16,209 nt of DNA from an uncultured Moraxella sp. (GTDB lineage: Bacteria > Pseudomonadota > Gammaproteobacteria > Pseudomonadales > Moraxellaceae). Every line of letters starts with the position of its first letter. Position 1 is the stretch's first letter. The position numbers were made by a program, and so were the translations under genes. This document shows positions 1 to 6,571 of this stretch, in pieces. Location: the NCBI GenBank assembly GCA_937975585.1, contig CALJUC010000027.1:1-16209 (forward strand), in the 5' to 3' direction. A model generated the notes under the pieces. The model did not search any database, was not told where the DNA came from, and saw nothing but the letters and a program-made list of their open reading frames with translations.

Positions 1-1426
1 GACCGTTAACTGTCGTAGTATTTGCGCCTGCTTGGTTGTTTTGTCCAAATAATGGGCCACCGCTACCGCTCATACCTTTGGTCAAACCTTGAACGGCTTT
101 CATCATCTTACTGATACCCGATGGGTCTGACAGCATTTTCATCATTTTTGCCATTTGCTTATGCTGTTTTAATAGCTGATTGACGTGCTGAACATCTTTA
201 CCGGCACCCGCAGCGATACGGCGCTTACGGCTTGGGGTGATTTTTTCAGGGTTTTGACGCTCGAATGGGGTCATTGAGTGAATTAAGGCTTCCATTTCTT
301 TGACCTTGTCTTCAGGCTTAGCATCCGCAATCGCTTGCTGAATGTCAGCCCCACTCATACCCGGCATTTTATCCAAGAAACCGGCCATACCACCCAAGTT
401 TTTCATTTGTTGGAACTGGGTCAATAAGTCTTCTAAATCGAACGCGCCGCCTTTTTGGATTTTCTTCGCCATTTTTTCGGCTTTTTCGCGGTCGATTTTG
501 TTTTCAACTTCTTCAACCAATGACAGTACATCACCCATACCCAAGATACGTTGGGCAACACGCTCAGGGTGGAATGGTTCTAAGGCATCAAGTTTTTCGC
601 CACGACCCAAGAATTTAATTGGCTTGCCGGTAATCGCACGTACTGACAAGGCCGCACCACCACGCGCATCACCATCGGTCTTGGTCAAAATCACACCGGT
701 CAAAGGCAATGCGTCATTAAAGGCTTTTGCTGTATTCGCCGCATCCTGACCCGTCATCGAGTCAACCACAAATAGCGTTTCTGATGGGTTAACCGCTGCG
801 GTTAATGCTTTGATTTCGTCCATCATGGCTTCGTCAATGTGTAGACGACCCGCGGTATCGATAATCAAAATATCTTGGAATTGGATTTTAGCTTGCTCAA
901 TGGCACGCTTGGCGATATCAATCGGGTTTTCGTCCGCGCTTGATTGGACGAAGCTAGCTTTAACCTGCTCAGCGACTTGCTCAAGCTGTTTAATCGCGGC
1001 TGGGCGATAGACGTCAGCCGATACGAGCATGACTTTTTTCTTTTGTCGCTCTTGTAGATATTTGGCGAGTTTACCGGCTGTGGTGGTTTTACCGGCACCT
1101 TGTAGACCGGCAAGCAAGTAAATTACCGGCGGTTTACCGGTCATTTCAAGGCTTTGATTGGCACTTCCCATCATTTCGGTCAATTCGTCATAGACGATTT
1201 TGACGAAGGCTTGACCTGGGGCAAGTTCTTTTAATACTTCTTGGCCCAGTGCTTTTTCTTTCACGCGGGCCACAAAATCACGCGTTACTGGCAAGGCCAC
1301 ATCGGCTTCTAACAGAGCCATTCGCACTTCGCGCAACGTGTCCTTGATATTGTCTTCGGTAAGTTGGCCGGTACCAGCGATATTGCGTAAGCTGGTCGAT
1401 AGGCGTTCGGTTAAGGTTTCAAACAT
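1..1426 (-). CDS. ffh: Signal recognition particle protein Ffh (3' end cut by window edge)
   Basis: This is the GTPase subunit of the bacterial signal recognition particle. It binds 4.5S RNA and hydrophobic signal sequences and delivers ribosomes to FtsY at the inner membrane. About 475 residues are visible from the ATG at 1424-1426, with no stop before the window edge; the family is usually about 450-500 residues, so little is missing. The order is an N domain helical bundle (starts MFETLTERLS), the P-loop GLQGAGKTTT, DTAGR and TKTDG GTPase motifs, then the Met-rich M domain (KNLGGMAGFLDKMPGM). The basic RNA-binding stretch near SRKRRIAAGAG follows, and then KQHKQMAKMMKML. The end is a Gly/Asn/Gln-rich tail. 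It is divergent from ypjD, a common arrangement in gammaproteobacteria. The family call is very secure; only the C-terminus is unseen. Confidence 0.97.
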   Translation of the reverse strand, partial: MFETLTERLSTSLRNIAGTGQLTEDNIKDTLREVRMALLEADVALPVTRDFVARVKEKALGQEVLKELAPGQAFVKIVYDELTEMMGSANQSLEMTGKPPVIYLLAGLQGAGKTTTAGKLAKYLQERQKKKVMLVSADVYRPAAIKQLEQVAEQVKASFVQSSADENPIDIAKRAIEQAKIQFQDILIIDTAGRLHIDEAMMDEIKALTAAVNPSETLFVVDSMTGQDAANTAKAFNDALPLTGVILTKTDGDARGGAALSVRAITGKPIKFLGRGEKLDALEPFHPERVAQRILGMGDVLSLVEEVENKIDREKAEKMAKKIQKGGAFDLEDLLTQFQQMKNLGGMAGFLDKMPGMSGADIQQAIADAKPEDKVKEMEALIHSMTPFERQNPEKITPSRKRRIAAGAGKDVQHVNQLLKQHKQMAKMMKMLSDPSGISKMMKAVQGLTKGMSGSGGPLFGQNNQAGANTTTVNG

Positions 1427-1481
1427 AAGCTTTCTCTTTTGGTTTCGCGAATTTTTTGCCAACAATGTTAGTGTGCGGATT

Positions 1482-1511
1482 ATTTTATGCTAAATTACAC
1501 AAAACTGCTAA
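1482..1511 (-). promoter_or_regulatory. Candidate sigma-70 promoter for ffh
   Basis: On the minus strand, a TTAGCA box (1506-1511) and a TAAAAT box (1482-1487) are separated by 18 bases, about 55 bases upstream of the ffh ATG. The -10 matches consensus at 5 of 6 positions and the -35 at 4 of 6. The 203-base ffh/ypjD intergenic region must also carry the ypjD promoter, which I could not place convincingly. The call rests on box matching only. Confidence 0.35.
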
Positions 1512-1629
1512 TTAATTGCTGTTAAAATGGTAAATTGCGGCTATCGCTAACAGGCATAGACGCTGATGATTAACGCAGAATTCAAAGCAGCATAACGCTA
1601 ACAAAAACCAACGAACTTGTGAGGCTTGG

Positions 1630-2427
1630 GTGTTTTTATTGCTCGTGATTTGTCTGGTATGCTATGGCTTGACCACAATATACTTATTGTGGGGGATTAG
1701 TCAGCAAAAACCAATCCATAAAGGCGTCACCTTGGGACTGCTCGGTGTGGGCTTGGTCGCCCATACCCTGATGTTGTATCCCAAGATTGTCACCACGGTT
1801 GGGCTCAACTTTAATGTGTTTAATGTCCTATCATTGACCAGTTTATTTATGCTCGGGTTTTATTGGCTGTTTTGTCTGTATCGACCTGTGTTACCGTTAG
1901 GAATTTTGGCCACACCGATGGTACTCGTGGGTGTGATACTGGGCTATACGGGTAACGCTGTCTATCAGCCATTAAGTCATATTAGCTCACTATTGCAATG
2001 GCATATTATCTTATCGCTCGCCGCCTATTCGGTGTTGTTTATGTCTGCGATACAAGCAGTGATGCTACGCTTACAAATCCGTGAATTAAAACGCAAGACC
2101 ATTCATCGCGTGTGGGTCAATAAATTACCGGCCTTACAAAGCATGGAGTCATTGCTGTTTGATATGATTGGCATTGGCTTCGTTGTGTTATCAGTGGCAC
2201 TATTACTCGGATTCTTGGACACGACCAATTTATTTGCCCAACATTTGGCACATAAGACGGTATTTAGTGGCTTATCGTGGTTGGTGTTTGGTACGTTATT
2301 GTTTGGTCATTGGCGCCATGGTTGGCGTGGGATTAAGGCCAGTAATATGGCAATTTATGGCGTAATTTTACTTGCGATTGCGTTTGTCGGTACTAAGTTT
2401 GTGTTAGAGATTATTTTAGGTAAATAA
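1630..2427 (+). CDS. ypjD: YpjD-like inner-membrane protein, CcsA/cytochrome c assembly family
   Basis: The protein has 265 residues and is almost entirely hydrophobic, with about eight predicted membrane helices (roughly residues 1-21, 33-50, 63-83, 87-106, 124-146, 177-197, 212-228 and 240-263). It resembles the CcsA/HemX-like family (cytochrome c assembly protein domain). Family features include the WHIILSLAAYS helix with His125, the basic RELKRK loop, and the closing HWRHGWRGIKASN segment with His227. Those histidines could be haem-related by analogy with CcsA, but a haem role for YpjD itself is not established. The start is GTG at 1630, chosen because GAGG at 1621-1624 lies five bases upstream and no in-frame ATG exists nearby. 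Being divergent from ffh is typical of ypjD. The family is sure; the function is uncertain. Confidence 0.85.
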   Translation: MFLLLVICLVCYGLTTIYLLWGISQQKPIHKGVTLGLLGVGLVAHTLMLYPKIVTTVGLNFNVFNVLSLTSLFMLGFYWLFCLYRPVLPLGILATPMVLVGVILGYTGNAVYQPLSHISSLLQWHIILSLAAYSVLFMSAIQAVMLRLQIRELKRKTIHRVWVNKLPALQSMESLLFDMIGIGFVVLSVALLLGFLDTTNLFAQHLAHKTVFSGLSWLVFGTLLFGHWRHGWRGIKASNMAIYGVILLAIAFVGTKFVLEIILGK

Positions 2428-2447
2428 ATAGTTTGAGCGCTTACCAT

Positions 2448-2485
2448 AAAAAAAGCCCCAATATCGTGAAATATTGGGGCTTTTT
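2448..2485. terminator. Bidirectional intrinsic terminator between ypjD and acpP
   Basis: Perfect arms AGCCCCAATAT (2454-2464) and ATATTGGGGCT (2471-2481) enclose a six-base loop. A-runs on the left and T-runs on the right extend the pairing and supply U-tracts on both strands. It lies 21 bases after the ypjD stop and 33 bases after the acpP stop, so it can end both convergent transcripts. Confidence 0.93.
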
Positions 2486-2517
2486 AACGCGTGATGAACA
2501 ATCATCAATGGGTGGGA

Positions 2518-2757
2518 TTAGCCACCAATTTTTGATTGAACATAGTTGATAGCGCTTTGTACAGTTGTTAGCTGTGCACTGTCTTCGTCAGGGATAGTGA
2601 TGCCGAATTCGTTTTCGAATGACATTACTAGCTCTACTAAGTCTAGTGAGTCAGCGCCAAGGTCGTCCATGAATGATGCATCAGTTTTGATGTCATCTGC
2701 ATTTAGACCTAGTTGTTCTGCAACAGCGGCTTTTACTTTTTGTTCAACTTCACTCAT
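2518..2757 (-). CDS. acpP: Acyl carrier protein
   Basis: This is the small acidic carrier that holds growing acyl chains as thioesters on a 4'-phosphopantetheine arm, serving fatty-acid, lipid A and phospholipid synthesis in the cytoplasm. It has 79 residues, the usual length. The GADSLDLVELVM motif places the phosphopantetheine-accepting Ser at residue 37, and the fold ends with the INYVQSKIGG helix. The ATG at 2755-2757 is preceded by AGGAGA at seven-base spacing, a strong ribosome site that fits an abundant protein. It is the last gene of the leftward fabD-fabG-acpP set, but a 176-base gap before it suggests its own promoter. The fabF gene that follows acpP in E. coli is absent; a terminator and the convergent ypjD follow instead. 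Confidence 0.98.
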   Translation of the reverse strand: MSEVEQKVKAAVAEQLGLNADDIKTDASFMDDLGADSLDLVELVMSFENEFGITIPDEDSAQLTTVQSAINYVQSKIGG

Positions 2758-2834
2758 GATTCTCTCCTTGCATAATTGAGGGTATTAAGGTTTAGCATTT
2801 TTATGTCAGTTGGTGACCCAATACATAACCATGC

Positions 2835-2853
2835 TAGTGTAACATGTTCACTA
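2835..2853. promoter_or_regulatory. Operator-like dyad upstream of acpP
   Basis: The sequence TAGTGTAACATGTTCACTA has TAGTG/CACTA ends around the perfect palindrome AACATGTT, with one extra T on the left. It lies 78-96 bases upstream of the acpP ATG and overlaps the minus-strand TATAGT and TACACT hexamers, either of which could be a -10 box. It resembles the dyad upstream of fabD (4963-4982). FabR and DesT, TetR-family lipid regulators, bind palindromes of about this length and type; assignment to such a regulator is inference. Confidence 0.45.
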
Positions 2854-2856
2854 TAA

Positions 2857-2889
2857 TGACAGTATGTTATTTATGATGAAATACTGTCA
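2857..2889. repeat. Inverted repeat in the fabG-acpP gap
   Basis: TGACAGTAT (2857-2865) and ATACTGTCA (2881-2889) are perfect 9-base arms around a 15-base spacer. In fabG-acpP read-through RNA this would form a stem-loop without a U-run, so it could be a processing or stability element. It could equally be a DNA operator: the outer arm also supplies a CTGACA -35-like box on the minus strand. A second copy of TGTCAGTTG occurs at 2804-2812 as well as at 2885-2893. Confidence 0.5.
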
Positions 2890-2933
2890 GTTGAGTTACT
2901 CTGATAGCTGGGGGTAAGCCCAGGATAAGCTTC

Positions 2934-3662
2934 TTACATATACATGCCACCGTTTACGGCAAGCACTGTACCTGTAATATAATTTGCGTCTTCACTTGCC
3001 AAGAAGCTTACGGCAGCCGCCACGTCTTCAGGGCGACCTAAGCGTCCTAGTGGCACAGCATCAATCATCGCATTGATTAGACGCTCATCCAATTCATCCG
3101 TCATGTCAGTTTCGATTAGACCCGGTGCCACACAGTTGACCGTAACTTGGCGTGAACCAATCTCACGTGCCAACGAACGCGTGAAGCCTTCAACCCCTGC
3201 TTTGGTTGCAGCATAGTTGGTTTGACCCGCGTTACCCATCGAGGCAACCACTGAGGTAATATTGATGATACGTCCGTTACGTGCTTTCATCATGCCTTTC
3301 ATGGCACGTTTGCTTAGACGATATACTGAGGTCAAGTTGACGTCAATCACGTTTTGCCACGCTTGTTCGTCCATACGCATCAATAGACCGTCTTGGGTAA
3401 TACCCGCATTGTTAACCAACACTTGTACGGCACCATATACGCTTTCGATTTCTTCAAACAAGTCATTTACTTGTTGATCATCCTGAACACGTAATACACG
3501 ACCAATACCGCCTGACTCACGTAGATATTCATCGATAACTTCCACGCCTTGCTCGCTCGTCGCGGTACCAATGACAAAAAAGCCATTGTCCGCTAGACGT
3601 TGGGCAACAGCTTTACCAATACCACGGCTAGCACCGGTTACCAAGGCAATCTGACGACTCAT
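2934..3662 (-). CDS. fabG: 3-oxoacyl-[acyl-carrier-protein] reductase FabG
   Basis: FabG is the NADPH-dependent reductase of the elongation cycle, converting 3-ketoacyl-ACP to (R)-3-hydroxyacyl-ACP. It is a 242-residue short-chain dehydrogenase with TGASRGIG (9-16) for cofactor binding, NNAG (84-87) and the catalytic triad Ser137, Tyr150 and Lys154 in the TSV...YAATKAG segment. The C-terminus GTVLAVNGGMYM is typical of FabG. I chose the ATG at 3660-3662. The ribosome site TAAGGA (3669-3674) lies six bases upstream of it but directly abuts the other in-frame ATG at 3666-3668. The resulting N-terminus MSRQIALVTG also fits the family better. It lies between fabD and acpP, with gaps of about 116 and 176 bases. 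Because SDR proteins are numerous, the name rests on both the motifs and the fab context. Confidence 0.95.
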   Translation of the reverse strand: MSRQIALVTGASRGIGKAVAQRLADNGFFVIGTATSEQGVEVIDEYLRESGGIGRVLRVQDDQQVNDLFEEIESVYGAVQVLVNNAGITQDGLLMRMDEQAWQNVIDVNLTSVYRLSKRAMKGMMKARNGRIINITSVVASMGNAGQTNYAATKAGVEGFTRSLAREIGSRQVTVNCVAPGLIETDMTDELDERLINAMIDAVPLGRLGRPEDVAAAVSFLASEDANYITGTVLAVNGGMYM

Positions 3663-3707
3663 GGGCATTCCTTACTTGTTTCTTTTGATAATACGTTATT
3701 GTTCAAC

Positions 3708-3737
3708 GCTATAAATTTTGATAAATATAGAGGTCAA
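3708..3737 (-). promoter_or_regulatory. Candidate promoter for fabG
   Basis: On the minus strand, TTGACC (3732-3737) and TATAGC (3708-3713) are separated by 18 bases, about 45 bases upstream of the chosen fabG start. The -35 matches at 5 of 6 positions and the -10 at 4 of 6. No terminator is visible after fabD, so fabG may also be read through from fabD. Confidence 0.35.
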
Positions 3738-3778
3738 TCTACCCCTATTTGTATGCTATCGCATGTTAATGCTTAGCC

Positions 3779-4762
3779 TTATTCACCTTGCAATGCTTGA
3801 CGAATTTCATCAAGTTTGGCTACTTTATCAGTCGCCAGTGCCGGTACTTTCTGCGCTTGGCGTTTGGCAAGGTTGGTAAGTACATTACCACTACCACACT
3901 CGATTTGCAGCTTGATATGTTTATCGGCTAGGCGATTTTCTGTCGCTGACCATAATACTGGCAAGCTTAACTGTTCAATAAGTGCCTGTTTGATGGCATC
4001 ACTATCTGCCTCAACGCGTGCATGACGGTTTTGAATGACTGGAATCGTTGGCGCATTGAACGTTACATTCGCAAATTCTGCCGCAAGTTTATCACTCGCA
4101 GGCTGCATGAGTCGGCAATGCGACGGTACGCTAACATTGAGTGGTACAGCACGTTTACCCAATGCAGTCGCTTGCTCAACGGCTTTATCAACCCCGACTT
4201 CATTACCGGCAATTACGATTTGACCAACCGCGTTAAAGTTCGCTGGGCTAACAATCGCATCGGCGTTTTGGCTTTCAACTTCTTCGCAGATAAGGCGCAC
4301 TTGCTCATCTTCTAAGCCTAATACTGCTGCCATTTTGCCAGACTGGTTTTCCATTGCCGCGCTCATGTATTGACCACGATGGTGAACCAGACGCACTGCA
4401 TCGGCTAAGCTGAATACACCGGCTGCACATAACGCACTGTACTCACCCAATGAGTGACCCGCCAAATAAGCCGGTTCGATATTTAGTTCATCACGTAGCA
4501 CTTGCCAAATCGCCATACTAGCGGTCAACAATGCCGGTTGGGTATAAGCGGTATCATCCAAGCTGAATTCTGGGTGCGTACCTTGACACACCGCCCACAA
4601 ATCAAAACCCAGGGCATCACTTGCGATTTGGAACGTTTGGCGTACTTGTGGGTATTGCTCTGCCCAATCTGCTAACATGCCAACGCTTTGTGAGCCTTGG
4701 CCAGGGAAAATAACCGCGTAGCGTGGGGGTAAAGTTGTTGGCGCAGGCGTTTGTGTGGTCAT
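3779..4762 (-). CDS. fabD: Malonyl-CoA:ACP transacylase FabD
   Basis: FabD transfers malonyl groups from CoA to ACP, supplying the two-carbon donor for fatty-acid elongation. From the ATG at 4760-4762 it has 327 residues, slightly longer than the usual ~310 because of a Thr/Pro-rich N-terminal stretch. Visible motifs are FPGQGSQ (19-25), TQPAL (74-78), the nucleophile elbow GHSLGEYSA with Ser104, Arg129 in HHRGQYM, and His215 in SVPSHCRLMQPA. The in-frame GTG at 4766-4768 would add two residues but leaves only two bases after the weak TAAG ribosome site, so the ATG is preferred. It is the first gene of the fabD-fabG-acpP run. Regulation probably lies in the 475-base upstream gap, which carries a promoter-like sequence and a dyad. 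Confidence 0.96.
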   Translation of the reverse strand: MTTQTPAPTTLPPRYAVIFPGQGSQSVGMLADWAEQYPQVRQTFQIASDALGFDLWAVCQGTHPEFSLDDTAYTQPALLTASMAIWQVLRDELNIEPAYLAGHSLGEYSALCAAGVFSLADAVRLVHHRGQYMSAAMENQSGKMAAVLGLEDEQVRLICEEVESQNADAIVSPANFNAVGQIVIAGNEVGVDKAVEQATALGKRAVPLNVSVPSHCRLMQPASDKLAAEFANVTFNAPTIPVIQNRHARVEADSDAIKQALIEQLSLPVLWSATENRLADKHIKLQIECGSGNVLTNLAKRQAQKVPALATDKVAKLDEIRQALQGE

Positions 4763-4962
4763 AGTCACATCTTACTAATTAGGGATTAAATATATATCAG
4801 TATCAAGCTTATCACATTGAATTTGCTATTTATGATAAAGCGAGCATCAAATGTGTAAATGCCTCTACTTTAGCAAAACGCCAATACGGCTGTAAAGCTA
4901 AAAAAACAAGGCATCTATGTGTGCGCTTGGTGTGCGCTTGCGAAGTGTCGCACCAATACCAA

Positions 4963-4982
4963 TAGTGTACAATCGTACACTA
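4963..4982. promoter_or_regulatory. Operator-like palindrome upstream of fabD
   Basis: TAGTGTACAATCGTACACTA is a perfect dyad with 8-base arms and a four-base centre. It starts six bases downstream of a CATAAT -10-like box on the minus strand, around the predicted transcription start, the usual position for a repressor site. It shares TAGTGTA and CACTA with the dyad upstream of acpP. TetR-family regulators of fatty-acid genes (FabR in E. coli, DesT in Pseudomonas) bind similar palindromes; no regulator gene is present in this window. Confidence 0.5.
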
Positions 4983-4988
4983 GCGCGT

Positions 4989-5036
4989 ATTATGCCATAT
5001 TTTTAATAAAATACCAGTATTTTTATAGGGTGTAAA
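4989..5036 (-). promoter_or_regulatory. Candidate fabD promoter region
   Basis: Two overlapping options exist on the minus strand. One is TTTACA (5031-5036) with TATTTT (5008-5013) at 17-base spacing and an extended TGG before the -10. The other is CTGGTA (5012-5017) with CATAAT (4989-4994), also 17 bases apart. Either gives a leader of more than 200 bases before fabD. Confidence 0.4.
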
Positions 5037-5131
5037 ATCACGCGAAATTTGGTTCAATTTGTTGGGACGCAAATACCAATAAATCCCATAACTTAAGCTT
5101 TTTATTGCATATTTTTGGTTTTATAGACCAT

Positions 5132-5163
5132 AAAAAAAGACTGACACCCAATAGGTACCAGTC
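5132..5163 (-). terminator. Intrinsic terminator after rpmF
   Basis: In the minus-strand reading, GACTGGTACC and GGTGTCAGTC form a ten-pair stem with two G-T wobbles and a five-base loop. It is followed by seven T residues. It lies 75 bases after the rpmF stop and should separate rpmF from fabD transcription. Confidence 0.88.
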
Positions 5164-5237
5164 CTTTATCAGCCTCAGCCTTGTTATATCTCATAACGCT
5201 GACTGGCTCGCTGTTTGTTCTTACAGACGCTTGCTAA

Positions 5238-5423
5238 TTATTCAGCAACAGCGGCTACTTTGAACAATTGACGACCACGGTAGAAACCATCTTTGGTTGC
5301 GTGGTGACGGATGTGTTTTTCACCAGTAGTAGCGTCAACAGCTACTGCATTAACAGTGATACGGTCGTGTGAACGACGCATGTCGCGACGTGAACGGCTT
5401 TTGCGATTTTGTTGAACAGCCAT
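5238..5423 (-). CDS. rpmF: 50S ribosomal protein bL32
   Basis: This is a small basic protein of the large ribosomal subunit. It has 61 residues, starting MAVQQNRKSRSRRDMRRSHD and ending with the FYRGRQL segment. It is the form without zinc-binding cysteines. The ATG at 5421-5423 is chosen because AGGAG lies eight bases upstream and because MAVQQNRKSRS is the conserved N-terminus. An in-frame ATG at 5490-5492 would add 23 residues that do not belong to the family. It lies downstream of yceD, as in E. coli, but 299 bases away and with its own strong promoter. Confidence 0.97.
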   Translation of the reverse strand: MAVQQNRKSRSRRDMRRSHDRITVNAVAVDATTGEKHIRHHATKDGFYRGRQLFKVAAVAE

Positions 5424-5616
5424 GAGGTTAGCTCCTGTGCTTGTAAATAACGTGTAAGTGTACCCTAACTTCAATCCACATCCACAAGACAATGTGAATG
5501 AGTTGCAAGGATAATGCCTTCAGTAATGATACACCAATCCGTTAACAGCCATCTGTTGCTAATAAGGCTATTGATAATAAGATTGGTACGACATCATGTC
5601 GGCCTAAATTTATAAA
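5424..5616 (-). promoter_or_regulatory. Long, potentially structured 5' leader of rpmF
   Basis: Transcription from the promoter at 5623-5650 would give a leader of about 190 bases before rpmF. It contains nested complementary arms: outer ACCAATC (5533-5539) with GATTGGT (5581-5587), and inner AACAG (5544-5548) with CTGTT (5553-5557). This could be a control structure, such as feedback by a ribosomal protein. No known motif was recognised and no gene is present. Confidence 0.35.
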
Positions 5617-5622
5617 CGCCAC

Positions 5623-5650
5623 ATTATACGTGATTTTATTGCCGTTGCAA
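5623..5650 (-). promoter_or_regulatory. Strong sigma-70 promoter for rpmF
   Basis: On the minus strand, TTGCAA (5645-5650) is followed after 16 bases by the consensus TATAAT (5623-5628). It lies in the yceD-rpmF gap and reads towards rpmF. Confidence 0.7.
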
Positions 5651-5680
5651 AGTCCCTACACACAAAAATAGTATTCCATG

Positions 5681-5701
5681 GCTGATAGCTGTCTTATCAG
5701 C
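5681..5701. other. Hairpin just after yceD, possible weak terminator
   Basis: GCTGATA (5681-5687) and TATCAGC (5695-5701) are perfect 7-base arms with a 7-base loop. The hairpin starts 21 bases beyond the yceD stop. On the minus strand the nearest T-run comes about a dozen bases after the stem, so termination would be inefficient. RNA processing between yceD and rpmF is an alternative. Confidence 0.4.
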
Positions 5702-5722
5702 ATTATACGCATCATCAATCAC

Positions 5723-6307
5723 TTAGGATGATAATTTACCCTTTAAACTGGCTAGCATGGCAAATGGATTTTCTTGCTCTTGCTCGACCTCGGGCAACTC
5801 ACCGACCTGGGTCACTGCCATTTCACAGTCATCGTGCTTAGGTGCGAGTGGTAAATCCACCAACAACTCATCTTCAATCATCGGCAATAACCAAAGCTTG
5901 TTATCTTCCGTGATTTCATCCAGTAAAATCACCTCTGTGCCTTCTGGCAATAAGGCGACTTGGCTTTCGTTTTCAAGCAAGGCAAACTCACTATCAATGT
6001 ATAAATCGGTTGCAACTGGCTCTAGGCAGCGTTGACAAGTCTGCCAAAAATCCCCATCCGTCTGTAAATGCCAATGTAGAATATTGCCGCGTTTTTCAAT
6101 CGTTAGATTGACCTGTAATGGTTGGTCGTTGTCATGATTTGGGTCGCGTAACGCCCATAATCGAGGAAATTGGCTGAGCGCAAGTTGACCTTGCCAACGG
6201 TATTCGGTTTCGTTGTTGTGTTCCCACTTACCCAAATCAACGTATTTGGCCAAAGCAACGTTTGGAGCAGTGGTATCTAGAGGGGTTTGCGAAGATAACG
6301 TTGTCAT
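5723..6307 (-). CDS. yceD: YceD / DUF177 family protein
   Basis: The protein has 194 residues and belongs to the YceD (DUF177) family, linked to 23S rRNA accumulation and usually encoded next to rpmF. Visible features are the CQRCLEP motif (Cys91 and Cys94), an acidic second half including EDELLVDLPLAP, and the conserved C-terminal NPFAMLASLKGKL (180-192). A further Cys161 sits in HDDCE. The ATG at 6305-6307 has AGGAG seven bases upstream. Its molecular mechanism is not settled. It is separated from rpmF by 299 bases, unlike the tight E. coli arrangement, and both genes appear to have their own promoters. Confidence 0.9.
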   Translation of the reverse strand: MTTLSSQTPLDTTAPNVALAKYVDLGKWEHNNETEYRWQGQLALSQFPRLWALRDPNHDNDQPLQVNLTIEKRGNILHWHLQTDGDFWQTCQRCLEPVATDLYIDSEFALLENESQVALLPEGTEVILLDEITEDNKLWLLPMIEDELLVDLPLAPKHDDCEMAVTQVGELPEVEQEQENPFAMLASLKGKLSS

Positions 6308-6338
6308 GTCACGGCTCCTATTTTTTAATCAATCTTTA

Positions 6339-6367
6339 ATTATAAAATACGTTAAGTTGCTACACAT
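6339..6367 (-). promoter_or_regulatory. Candidate yceD promoter
   Basis: A perfect TATAAT (6339-6344) on the minus strand lies 31 bases upstream of the yceD start. The -35 region at 6362-6367 is a poor match. An 18-base element, TTGGGACGCAAAAAACAA (6377-6394, plus-strand reading), lies just upstream and resembles one upstream of fabD. Confidence 0.45.
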
Positions 6368-6474
6368 AATTGTGGCTTGGGACGCAAAAAACAAGGTGAA
6401 TGATATCGAGCCCTGCTAAGGCTTCAACGCTAATTGCCATACGATGCTAAGTCTAACAGATTTTGTTAGCTAGA

Positions 6475-6502
6475 TTTTATTCGCCTGGTTTTATTATATA
6501 AT
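6475..6502 (+). promoter_or_regulatory. Candidate epmC promoter
   Basis: A perfect TATAAT (6497-6502) lies 69 bases upstream of the epmC start, with a weak -35 (TTTTAT, 6475-6480) at 16-base spacing. A small dyad, CTAACA (6453-6458) and TGTTAG (6464-6469), lies immediately upstream and could bind an activator. Confidence 0.4.
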
Positions 6503-6571
6503 AGCCGCTTTTTATGAACTGTACAGAACAATACTGTTGTATCTGAACGGTCACAGGTATCGAGGTGCGTC

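Larger units (their letters stand above)
4763..5131. other. Long non-coding stretch upstream of fabD
   Basis: No credible gene was found here on either strand. The region is AT-rich and contains the promoter and dyad listed separately. It also has a tandem direct repeat of TGTGCGCTTG (4920-4929 and 4931-4940) with an 11-base period. A weaker promoter-like pair closer to fabD (TTGATA then CCTAAT, 17 bases apart, minus strand, around 4780-4810) is also possible. In E. coli plsX and fabH occupy this position between rpmF and fabD; no remnants of either were recognised. Confidence 0.5.

Noticed and set aside
342..749. Open frame of 135 codons on the plus strand
   Set aside because: It lies wholly antisense to ffh, has low-complexity Ser/Pro-rich composition and no ribosome site; it is a shadow of the conserved gene.
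3663..3668. ATG two codons upstream as the fabG start
   Set aside because: The TAAGGA ribosome site directly touches this ATG, leaving no spacer; the ATG at 3660-3662 has a normal six-base spacing.
4022..4315. 97-codon plus-strand frame inside fabD
   Set aside because: It is antisense to conserved fabD motifs with no ribosome site; a coding shadow.
4763..4768. GTG two codons upstream as the fabD start
   Set aside because: Spacing from the only ribosome-site-like sequence is about two bases, and the ATG just downstream is a better initiator.
5424..5492. Upstream in-frame ATG giving bL32 a 23-residue N-terminal extension
   Set aside because: The extension is unlike the family, while the internal ATG at 5421-5423 has a strong AGGAG site and the conserved MAVQQNRKSRS start.
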